Origin: CAYVDH01 sp964450355
Lineage (GTDB): Bacteria > Bacteroidota > Bacteroidia > NS11-12g > UBA955
Direction: 5' to 3'
NCBI GenBank assembly: GCA_964450355.1
Contig: CAYVDH010000083.1
Span: 1 to 14,473, forward strand
DNA: 14,473 bases
Shown here: one piece after another, positions 8,679 to 14,473 of the stretch
How the letters are laid out: every line of letters begins with the position of its first letter
Position numbering within the stretch: position 1 is the first letter of the stretch
Translations under genes and position numbers: made by a program
The notes under the pieces: model-generated
Databases searched by the model: none
What the model saw: the letters and a program-made list of their open reading frames with translations, nothing else
Told to the model about the DNA's origin: nothing

Positions 8679-10510
8679 AAAAAATAATTTTCATCTCGTT
8701 AATCATTCCCTGCTTTTTAATTGGACAAGGTCAATCATTGATTTTGGAAAGAAAAATAACCATAAAAGTCACCAATCAATCTCTTGGCAAAGTATTAGAT
8801 ATTATATCGGAAACAGCTCAATTTAATTTTTCATACAGCAATCAAGTTGTAAATGTAAAAAAAATAGTGAGTGTGCATGCTGAAAACAGGACTGTAAAAG
8901 ACATTTTAGACCAGTTGTTTAATCAACAAATTAGCTATCAACAAATAGGCAACCATTTGGTGTTACAGAAAAAAATTCAGGTAAAAAAACCTCAAGCCAG
9001 TGTCAATAATACTCCTCAAAAAAAATATTCCTATAAAATCAGTGGTTATTTAAGAGATATTGAAAGTGGAAATGGCATTCCTAATGTCAGTATATACGAA
9101 AAAAACACATTAAGCATAAGCAATTCCGCAGACTTTGGTTACTATTTCATCCAAATGACTTCAGACAAGCCAAACATCACATTAAAATACAGTTCAGAAA
9201 CATACCGAGACACACAAATTGTAGTCAATTGGGAAAATCAAGGAGTGATTGATTTACACCTCAGTTTAATTTCAAAATTTCCAGTTGATAAGAATTCATT
9301 CAATCTAAATGACAGTATAACATCAGATACGATTACAGTTGCAGACAGCGCCAAAACATTAGTGCATTCTGATACATCTCAAGTTAAAAAAATAAAATTA
9401 GATGACACTAAAATTGGCAAATGGGTAGTGAATAATTTTACTAAAATTTTAGAAAAAAACATCCGAGATTCTTTTTACCGAAAATGGCAAGTTACATTTG
9501 TTCCTCCTATAGGAACTAACGGAAAACTGAGTAGCTTGGTCACTAATAATTTTTCGTTCAATACCTTGCTTGGGTACAATGGAGGAGTGAATGGATTGGA
9601 ACTTGGAGGATTCATCAACATCATTAAAAACAATGTGCAAGGAGTTCAGTTAGCAGGTTTTGGAAATTTAGTGCAAGGAGTAGTCAATGGTGTACAAATG
9701 GCCGGATTTTTTAACCACAATTTAAACTCAGTAAATGCTGTACAAGCCGCAGGATTTTACAATTACAACAACGATTACACCCGTGGATTGATGATGGCTG
9801 GTTTTATGAACATCAACGCTTACCAAATAGATGGAGTTCAATTAGCAGGATTTATGAATGCAGCATACGAACTAAATGGATTACAAATGGCTGGTTTTAT
9901 GAATACCACTAAATATATTAGGGGAACACAAATAGCTGGTTTTTTAAACTTAGCTAAAAACATTAAAGGTGCACAAATAGGATTCATCAACATTGCAGAT
10001 TCCATGGATGGTGTAGGCATTGGCATCATTAATTTGTACCGCAATGGCATTCATCAATTGGACCTTGGGTATGATGAAAACAAACTATATGGTGCAGCTT
10101 TTAGAAGTGGAACTAATAAATTTTACAGCATTTTATCTCTTAAAACCCAATCCTTTAATTTTAATGACAGCAGCAATGTCAATGCTTATGGTTTTGGTAT
10201 TGGAAAAAGAATAAAACACAACCGCACATTGTATTCTACCATTGATTTAAGTTCACATCAAATGTCTTACAATTTCCGGACAAATTATTTGCATTTGTTG
10301 AATCAAATAAAATACAATTTAGAAATTAAATTAAACAAATCGATAGCGATTTATGGAGGTGTATCCATGTATCATTCTATAGATGATACTCAAGACCCCT
10401 TGTACAATAAGGCATTCAAAAACTTTGGCAAAAATACAATATGGACACACAACTCCCTCACTGAACAAAAAATAGGATTTGGGTATCAATTTGGTTTAAG
10501 ACTCTTTTAA
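8675..10510 (+). CDS. STN-domain outer-membrane protein with GVQxAGFxN repeats; likely FecR signalling partner
   Basis: A 611-residue exported protein. Residues 1-20 are a signal peptide. Residues ~27-100 are an STN domain (secretin and TonB receptor short N-terminal domain; ITIKVTNQSLGKVLDII). Residues ~122-205 are a carboxypeptidase-regulatory-like Ig fold (ISGYLRDIESGNGIPNVSIYE). Residues ~206-300 form a polar, less conserved stretch. Residues 307-453 hold ten copies of GVQxAGFxN, resembling the LA_2272-type surface repeat. Residues ~459-611 look like outer-membrane strands, ending LRLF with a terminal Phe. There is no TonB plug, so it is not a receptor fused to STN. The 4-base overlap with the FecR gene suggests that its STN domain contacts FecR DUF4974 in the periplasm. 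This is inference; a structural or transport role remains possible. The downstream kinase gene begins 40 bases later. Confidence 0.82.
   Translation: MKKIIFISLIIPCFLIGQGQSLILERKITIKVTNQSLGKVLDIISETAQFNFSYSNQVVNVKKIVSVHAENRTVKDILDQLFNQQISYQQIGNHLVLQKKIQVKKPQASVNNTPQKKYSYKISGYLRDIESGNGIPNVSIYEKNTLSISNSADFGYYFIQMTSDKPNITLKYSSETYRDTQIVVNWENQGVIDLHLSLISKFPVDKNSFNLNDSITSDTITVADSAKTLVHSDTSQVKKIKLDDTKIGKWVVNNFTKILEKNIRDSFYRKWQVTFVPPIGTNGKLSSLVTNNFSFNTLLGYNGGVNGLELGGFINIIKNNVQGVQLAGFGNLVQGVVNGVQMAGFFNHNLNSVNAVQAAGFYNYNNDYTRGLMMAGFMNINAYQIDGVQLAGFMNAAYELNGLQMAGFMNTTKYIRGTQIAGFLNLAKNIKGAQIGFINIADSMDGVGIGIINLYRNGIHQLDLGYDENKLYGAAFRSGTNKFYSILSLKTQSFNFNDSSNVNAYGFGIGKRIKHNRTLYSTIDLSSHQMSYNFRTNYLHLLNQIKYNLEIKLNKSIAIYGGVSMYHSIDDTQDPLYNKAFKNFGKNTIWTHNSLTEQKIGFGYQFGLRLF
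9593..10033 (+). repeat. Ten in-frame protein repeats, GVQxAGFxN, 14-16 residues each
   Basis: Within the STN protein, the motif G-(V/L/T/A)-Q-x-A-G-F-x-N starts at residues 307, 323, 339, 355, 371, 387, 402, 417, 432 and 446. Spacing is 16 residues five times, then 15 three times, then 14. The core reads GVQLAGFGN, GVQMAGFFN, AVQAAGFYN, GLMMAGFMN, GVQLAGFMN, GLQMAGFMN, GTQIAGFLN and similar; the first (GLELGGFIN) and the last two copies are degenerate. The DNA copies differ at many third positions, so this is an old, selected protein repeat rather than a recent tandem duplication. Confidence 0.9.
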
Positions 10511-10514
10511 AGGA

Positions 10515-10546
10515 TTTGAATAATTGTTTTCAAACACTTAGATTTG
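10515..10546 (+). promoter_or_regulatory. Candidate promoter TTTG-N20-TAGATTTG for the kinase gene
   Basis: TTTG at 10515-10518 and TAGATTTG at 10539-10546 match the Bacteroidota -33 and -7 elements (TTTG and TAnnTTTG), separated by 20 bases, close to the reported spacing. It is the only place in the window where I see both elements properly spaced before a gene. The -7 element ends four bases before the TTG start at 10551, so transcription would begin at or very near the start codon. Both elements are also parts of the overlapping inverted repeats. Confidence 0.5.
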
Positions 10547-10560
10547 AAAATTGTTCAAAT
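10515..10560. promoter_or_regulatory. Two consecutive TTTGAA/TTCAAA inverted repeats over the kinase promoter and start
   Basis: The first dyad is TTTGAA (10515-10520), 8-base gap, TTCAAA (10529-10534). The second is ATTTGAA (10542-10548), 5-base gap AATTG, TTCAAAT (10554-10560). Both arms are perfect, the two units start 28 bases apart, and both centres contain ATTG. The TTG start codon (10551-10553) lies in the gap of the second unit. They could be an operator for a dimeric regulator or an mRNA hairpin masking the start. With AT-rich stems and no U-tract they are poor candidates for a terminator. Confidence 0.45.
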
Positions 10561-13409
10561 ATACACTAACACTCATACTTAGCTTTCATCTATGCGTTGG
10601 TTATAGCCAGCAACCTGCCTATTTTATATTGGGTGAAAACCAATTTAAAGGACTTAAAGTATTTGACATCATTCAGGATCAAAATCAGTTTTACTATTTT
10701 GCTACCAACGAGGGTTTAATAAAATTTGATTACATCAATTACAGTAAAATAGAAGTAAAATCCGCCAAAAGCATTTCCTTTTTTAATTTAACTATCAATA
10801 AATACGGAACAATCTATTTTAATAATTTAAACAATCAGATATTTGAATTAAAACATGGCAAATGCAAACTTTTTCATGAATTGAACAACAATTTTGGAGC
10901 CAATTTAATTCACTTAACCAACGACAATTTAGGAAATTTAATGATTGGTTGCAAAGGATTGATAGTATTAGATACAGCAGGCAAAGTGGTAGTTCAAAAA
11001 CAATCAAAAACCATTCACAATACCAGTTATAAATTCAACGATAACACTTGGATATTTCCAACTGCTATAAATAGTGTCTATTATTACAGCAACAAAGAAA
11101 TAATTGAAAAAAAATTAAAAATAAAAAACAATGACCTATCACCTAATAATTTAATGCAGTTTTTTGATTTTAATGACAGTAATTATGTTTTGGATTTATT
11201 GTCAAAAAAGTTATATCATTTCAATAAAATCAACTGGGAATTAACATCGATAATTTCCAATGATTTTTTTTACTCTAGTACAAACGCTCGATTATTTATA
11301 ACAGACAATAAAATTTGGTCACCTTCTTCAATTTCAGGCATAAATTATTGTGAAAACACCTTGAATAAAACCTATAAAACATTTTATCAAGACTATTTTA
11401 TTTCTGATGTTTTTCAAGACAAAGAGGGCAATATCTTATTGGGCACTTTTGATAAAGGTGTAATGGTAATACCCAACATAAAAATTCCAGATGTCATCAA
11501 TTCATTTTCTATGGATCCTATGATCAGTGTGTATGCAGATAGAGAAGAATCGGTATTTTTAGGATCAAACAAAGGCAAACTATTTCATTATGAAAACAAC
11601 CAATTAAAAACCATTTCAGACAAAAACAAAAAACCCATAGAAGGAGTTTACAGTTCAAACAGTAGTAAATATATTTTATTTGATGATGAAAAAATTAAAG
11701 TATTCAATAAAATCACTGGTCAAATTTTTGAGCTTTCCTCTGCTTCACTCAAAGATGTTGTGTTTATTACTGATAATCAGATGTATTTAGGCACCAATGT
11801 TGGAATCCTAAAAGCTACAATTAAGGAAAAAAACAACAGTGAAGTTGAATTTCTAAAAGAACAAAAATATAGAATTTACTCTCTTGCTTATGATTTAGTC
11901 AATAAAAAATTATACAGTTCAAGTGCCAATGGTTTGTTTGTGATTGATAGCGCAGAAAATGGAAGTAAAATCAACTACAATGGAAAGGACATTTTTCCAG
12001 AAAAAATAATTTGTGAGTCGGGCATTTTGTATGCAGTTTTAAGAGAAATTGGTATATTAAAATTATATAACAATAAATTTGAATTAATAAAACCTGCATT
12101 TTCTTTGCAAGACGAGTCCATTAAAAACATCAAAACCTATCAAAATACCCTAATTGTAAGTACTACACGAGGATTGTACCAATTGAATGAAAAAGGAGAA
12201 ATCATTCAGAAATTTCATTCATTGTATGGGTTTAATTCAAAGAAAGTGTATCAATTTTCTATTTATGGAGACGATTTGTGGGTCAGTCATTTGGGTGGTG
12301 TTCAAAAAATTGATTTGAGTTATCAAATAAATTACAATAAAAAACCACAAATAGTCTTAAAAGATTTGAAAGTCAATAATGTTTCTGTAGATTTCAAAGG
12401 GAAATTTGATTTCAATTCAAGTGAAAGAAAATTTGATTTCTATATTTATTCACCAACCATTGTAAATAATGAAAACATCAAGTACCATTACCAATTAAAA
12501 GGTTATGATGAAAGTTGGCAAATTCAAAATTCAAACAATCACATCATCACTTACAATGCCTTATCTCCTGGCACTTATATTTTACGATTTAAAGCAGAAA
12601 ATTCAGGCAAGTTTAGTTCAGAAAAACAATATACTTTTACTATAAATAAGCCCCTATTTTTAAGGTGGTGGTTTATTGTATTGATGGTATTGTTATTTTT
12701 ATTATTGGTTTATTTGGTGTACAAAAGACAATTGAGTGTACAAAAAGAAAAATCAAGACAAATCAATGAATTAAATTTATCAAAACTTACCGCCATTCAA
12801 TCACAAATGAATCCGCATTTTATATTCAATTCATTGAATTCGATTCAGGAAATGGTGTTGCAACAAAATGGCACAAAAGCCTATGATTCCATTGGTAAAT
12901 TTGCCTTGTTGATTCGTAAAATCATGCACCATTCCGAGAAAGAATACATAGATATCGAAGAGGAATTATCCATGTTGAATGTGTATCTTGAATTAGAATT
13001 TCTTCGGTTTAAAAAAGATTTTGTTTACACCATCAACAGCCATCAAATAAGCGACATAGAAATTCCACCTATGTTGATTCAACCATACATAGAAAACGCC
13101 ATAAAACATGGGTTGTTGCACAAAGAAGGAGAAAAGCGATTGACAATTGACATGTACATACAAAACAATTTATTTATATGTGAAATTACAGACAATGGCA
13201 TTGGCAGAAAAAAATCTCAAGAAATGAAAGAAAGACAAAACAAACTGTATGAATCGTTTTCAGGTAAATCATTGGACAAAAGATTAGAAATATTAAAAAA
13301 ACATTTAGGCGGAGATTTTGGTGTTGAAATGGTGGATTTATATGACAATAACAATCAATCTTCAGGTACCAAAGTGATACTAAGAGCACCATTTAAACAA
13401 AAATATTGA
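10551..13409 (+). CDS. LytS-type sensor histidine kinase with periplasmic propeller and Y_Y_Y domain
   Basis: A 952-residue membrane sensor kinase that should phosphorylate the LytTR regulator encoded next. Residues 1-19 are a signal peptide. Residues ~25-620 form two-component-regulator propeller blades (LLGTFDKGVMVI, YLGTNVGILKA, STTRGLYQL, VSHLGGVQKID). Residues ~630-700 are a Y_Y_Y domain (YHYQLKGYDESWQ, LSPGTYILRFKAEN). Residues 707-724 are the membrane helix. The His_kinase domain has the QMNPHFIFNSLNS signature, with His756 the likely phosphorylated residue. The ATPase domain shows an N box (QPYIENAIKHG, 844-854) and DNGIG (881-885), and the C-terminal SGTKVILRAPF is intact. No ATG start is possible: an in-frame TGA lies at 10545-10547 and the first ATG is ~130 codons downstream, whereas TTG at 10551 begins a proper signal peptide. 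The signal sensed is unknown. Confidence 0.9.
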   Translation: MFKYTLTLILSFHLCVGYSQQPAYFILGENQFKGLKVFDIIQDQNQFYYFATNEGLIKFDYINYSKIEVKSAKSISFFNLTINKYGTIYFNNLNNQIFELKHGKCKLFHELNNNFGANLIHLTNDNLGNLMIGCKGLIVLDTAGKVVVQKQSKTIHNTSYKFNDNTWIFPTAINSVYYYSNKEIIEKKLKIKNNDLSPNNLMQFFDFNDSNYVLDLLSKKLYHFNKINWELTSIISNDFFYSSTNARLFITDNKIWSPSSISGINYCENTLNKTYKTFYQDYFISDVFQDKEGNILLGTFDKGVMVIPNIKIPDVINSFSMDPMISVYADREESVFLGSNKGKLFHYENNQLKTISDKNKKPIEGVYSSNSSKYILFDDEKIKVFNKITGQIFELSSASLKDVVFITDNQMYLGTNVGILKATIKEKNNSEVEFLKEQKYRIYSLAYDLVNKKLYSSSANGLFVIDSAENGSKINYNGKDIFPEKIICESGILYAVLREIGILKLYNNKFELIKPAFSLQDESIKNIKTYQNTLIVSTTRGLYQLNEKGEIIQKFHSLYGFNSKKVYQFSIYGDDLWVSHLGGVQKIDLSYQINYNKKPQIVLKDLKVNNVSVDFKGKFDFNSSERKFDFYIYSPTIVNNENIKYHYQLKGYDESWQIQNSNNHIITYNALSPGTYILRFKAENSGKFSSEKQYTFTINKPLFLRWWFIVLMVLLFLLLVYLVYKRQLSVQKEKSRQINELNLSKLTAIQSQMNPHFIFNSLNSIQEMVLQQNGTKAYDSIGKFALLIRKIMHHSEKEYIDIEEELSMLNVYLELEFLRFKKDFVYTINSHQISDIEIPPMLIQPYIENAIKHGLLHKEGEKRLTIDMYIQNNLFICEITDNGIGRKKSQEMKERQNKLYESFSGKSLDKRLEILKKHLGGDFGVEMVDLYDNNNQSSGTKVILRAPFKQKY

Positions 13410-13411
13410 TG

Positions 13412-13443
13412 TCCATTGCTAAATGAAAAAATCCATTGCTAAA
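13412..13443 (+). promoter_or_regulatory. Candidate LytTR operator: exact 12-base direct repeat with 20-base period
   Basis: TCCATTGCTAAA occurs at 13412-13423 and again, identically, at 13432-13443. LytTR regulators bind paired direct repeats of about nine bases whose starts are close to two helical turns (~21 bases) apart. TCCATTGCT fits six of the eight informative positions of the published LytTR consensus as I recall it ([TA][AC][CA]GTTN[AG][TG]). The pair lies in the 76-base gap before the LytTR gene, directly upstream of its likely promoter, which suggests autoregulation. Confidence 0.5.
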
Positions 13444-13473
13444 AAGTAAAACTGATTACAATAAAAAATAAAT

Positions 13474-13481
13474 TAATTTTG
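13474..13481 (+). promoter_or_regulatory. Candidate -7 element TAATTTTG of the response-regulator gene
   Basis: TAATTTTG is a perfect TAnnTTTG match and ends four bases before the ATG at 13486. Only a poor -33 match (ACTG, 13451-13454) exists at the right distance, as might be expected for a promoter that needs an activator. The direct repeats end eight bases upstream of that weak element, where an activator could touch polymerase. Transcription from here would give an almost leaderless message. Confidence 0.4.
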
Positions 13482-13485
13482 TTCG

Positions 13486-14235
13486 ATGAGTAATAAATTA
13501 AAAGCGGTAATTGTTGACGATGAAGAAAGCGCTAGAAATATTTTGTACAATTTATTACAATCATACAAGAATGAACTAGAAATAGTAGCAGTTTGTGAAA
13601 ATGTAGAAAAAGCAGTTGTAGAAATCAATATTCATCAACCTGATGTTGTGTTTTTGGATATAGAAATGCCTAATTACAGTGGATTAGAACTGGTCTCATT
13701 TTTCAAAGAAATAAGATTTGAAATCATATTTGTAACGGCCTACCAACACTTTGCAGTCAAAGCTTTTGAAATTTCAGCATTTGATTACTTGCTCAAACCC
13801 ATTGAACTATCTAGGTTAGATAATTCCATTAAACATTTATTAGGAAAAAAAAGCAAGGAAATAGATGCATTAAACTACCAGGTATTAAAGGAAAGTTTAT
13901 CTCAAAAAGCGGTAAAGAAAATGATTGTTAACCATCAAGGCAATCAAAAAGCGGTGTTGCTAACAGATGTCATAGCCATAGAAGCCAATGAGGCTTATGC
14001 AATAATATACGATGCCAATGGAAGTCAATACATCATGAGTAAAAATTTAAAGCATTTTGAAACTTTATTAGAAGAAAACAAAGAATTCATGAGAGTACAT
14101 AAATCATGGATAGTCAATAGCCATCACATTCTTCAGGTATCCAATTCAGACTTGAGCATAAAACTAAGCAATTCGATAGAAGCTAAATTATCTAAATACA
14201 AGAAGGCGGAGTTTGATGAGTGGTATAAAAAATAG
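13486..14235 (+). CDS. LytTR-family response regulator
   Basis: A 249-residue cytoplasmic transcription regulator, the probable partner of the preceding kinase. Residues 5-120 are a receiver domain with the acidic pair Asp11-Asp12, phospho-acceptor Asp58 in VVFLDIEMP, Thr84 and Lys104 (YLLKP), so every key residue is present. Residues ~145-248 are a LytTR DNA-binding domain (ADxxAIEANEAYAI-like strand region, FMRVHKSWIVNSHHI). Length is typical of the family. It follows the kinase on the same strand after 76 bases that hold a candidate LytTR operator and a -7 element, so it can probably be transcribed both with the kinase and by itself. The ATG at 13486 places the receiver domain at the expected distance from the N-terminus. 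Targets other than its own promoter are not visible in this window. Confidence 0.95.
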   Translation: MSNKLKAVIVDDEESARNILYNLLQSYKNELEIVAVCENVEKAVVEINIHQPDVVFLDIEMPNYSGLELVSFFKEIRFEIIFVTAYQHFAVKAFEISAFDYLLKPIELSRLDNSIKHLLGKKSKEIDALNYQVLKESLSQKAVKKMIVNHQGNQKAVLLTDVIAIEANEAYAIIYDANGSQYIMSKNLKHFETLLEENKEFMRVHKSWIVNSHHILQVSNSDLSIKLSNSIEAKLSKYKKAEFDEWYKK

Positions 14236-14260
14236 AATAAAAAAGTGAAATATAAGGATG

Positions 14261-14277
14261 AATTTTAATTTAAAATT
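14261..14277. terminator. Weak AT-only inverted repeat after the response regulator
   Basis: AATTTTA (14261-14267), gap ATT, then TAAAATT (14271-14277) form a perfect 7-base dyad 25 bases past the stop codon. The stem contains only A-T pairs and no clear T-run follows, so termination is doubtful. It is recorded because no better terminator exists at this operon end. Confidence 0.15.
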
Positions 14278-14345
14278 TATTCAATCACAATAGCAGCGTT
14301 AATTACAGGGTTTTTTGGATTAAATTAAAAACTATTTAACTACAT

Positions 14346-14417
14346 AATGCCACCCTTTCAGGGTTATTAGACCTTCATTTTTATTGGTTATAACAATGTC
14401 ATCCCTTCGGGATTTGC
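14346..14417. repeat. Pair of short hairpin repeats, 49-base period
   Basis: Two related units start AATG(C/T)CA(C/T)CC at 14346 and 14395. Each contains a small GC-rich hairpin with loop TTC: ACCCT-TTC-AGGGT (14352-14364) and ATCCC-TTC-GGGAT (14401-14413). They stand out from the AT-rich background. From general experience, similar CCCTTCGGG-bearing intergenic repeats recur in many Bacteroidota genomes, so this is likely an interspersed palindromic element. One frame stays open across both units, but it lacks gene-like features. Confidence 0.5.
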
Positions 14418-14460
14418 CTATATTGAAAATCTGGTTATTAAATGTTTGAAAATTTTTTCT

Positions 14461-14468
14461 TATATTTG
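14461..14468 (+). promoter_or_regulatory. Possible -7 element TATATTTG for a gene beyond the window
   Basis: TATATTTG is a perfect TAnnTTTG match five bases from the window end. The nearest upstream TTTG (14445-14448) is only 12 bases away, shorter than the usual spacing. It may serve a gene just past the edge on the + strand. Confidence 0.3.
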
Positions 14469-14473
14469 TATTT

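Noticed and set aside
9593..10033. Repeat block as a CRISPR or satellite array
   Set aside because: Periodicity is in the protein, in frame and variable (48, 45, 42 bases). DNA copies diverge at silent sites, with no repeat-spacer structure.
9838..10050. Open frame on the minus strand opposite the GVQxAGFxN repeats
   Set aside because: It is kept open by the repeat composition on the opposite strand (recurrent PAICxP-type peptide) and has no domain. It is a shadow of the STN gene.
10020..10214. Short + strand frame inside the STN gene
   Set aside because: Out of frame with a well-supported gene, with no recognisable domain or leader.
10515..10560. The two dyads as an intrinsic terminator of the upstream operon
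   Set aside because: Stems are AT-rich and short, no U-tract follows, and the second dyad extends into the kinase coding region.
14347..14448. Continuous + strand frame across the two mini-hairpins as a small gene
   Set aside because: No credible start context or domain. Openness follows from the repeat sequence, and such repeats are a known source of false small ORFs.

Overview
The window comes from an AT-rich member of the Bacteroidota. Lineage markers are a type IX secretion (CHU_C) C-terminal domain, a TonB-dependent receptor with a carboxypeptidase-like N-terminal domain, a Bacteroidota-type ECF sigma factor, a FecR anti-sigma factor with a DUF4974 tail, and matches to the Bacteroidota promoter element TAnnTTTG. 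I cannot place it below phylum level. All eight genes lie on the + strand. I see no RNA gene, insertion sequence, CRISPR array or replication origin, and no gene-free stretch longer than 238 bases.

Layout: (1) 28-3927, a large secreted multidomain surface protein ending in a type IX sorting domain. (2) 4026-7103, a TonB-dependent receptor followed 12 bases later by a head-GIN (DUF2807) lipoprotein with seven evenly spaced SGSG turns. (3) 7141-10510, an ECF sigma factor, a FecR-type anti-sigma factor and an STN-domain protein, joined by two 4-base ATGA overlaps. (4) 10551-14235, a LytS-type sensor kinase with a periplasmic propeller, then its LytTR response regulator. (5) 14236-14473, non-coding, with a pair of short hairpin repeats and a possible promoter at the very edge.

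How the genes may work together: in classical cell-surface signalling, one outer-membrane receptor carries both the transport barrel and the periplasmic STN domain that contacts FecR. Here the receptor at 4026 has no STN domain. The STN domain sits on a separate protein (8675-10510), which also carries a carboxypeptidase-like domain, ten GVQxAGFxN repeats whose period shortens from 16 to 14 residues, and a barrel-like C-terminus. The sigma, FecR and STN genes look translationally coupled, so the STN protein is the likely signal partner of FecR. That is inference from domains and gene order.

The kinase gene behind this trio appears to start at TTG, and a promoter-like TTTG-N20-TAGATTTG is interlaced with two TTTGAA/TTCAAA dyads over the start. 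The regulator gene is preceded by an exact 12-base direct repeat with 20-base period that resembles a LytTR binding site, next to a perfect TAnnTTTG. Both -7-like elements end exactly four bases before the start codon, so both transcripts may be almost leaderless.
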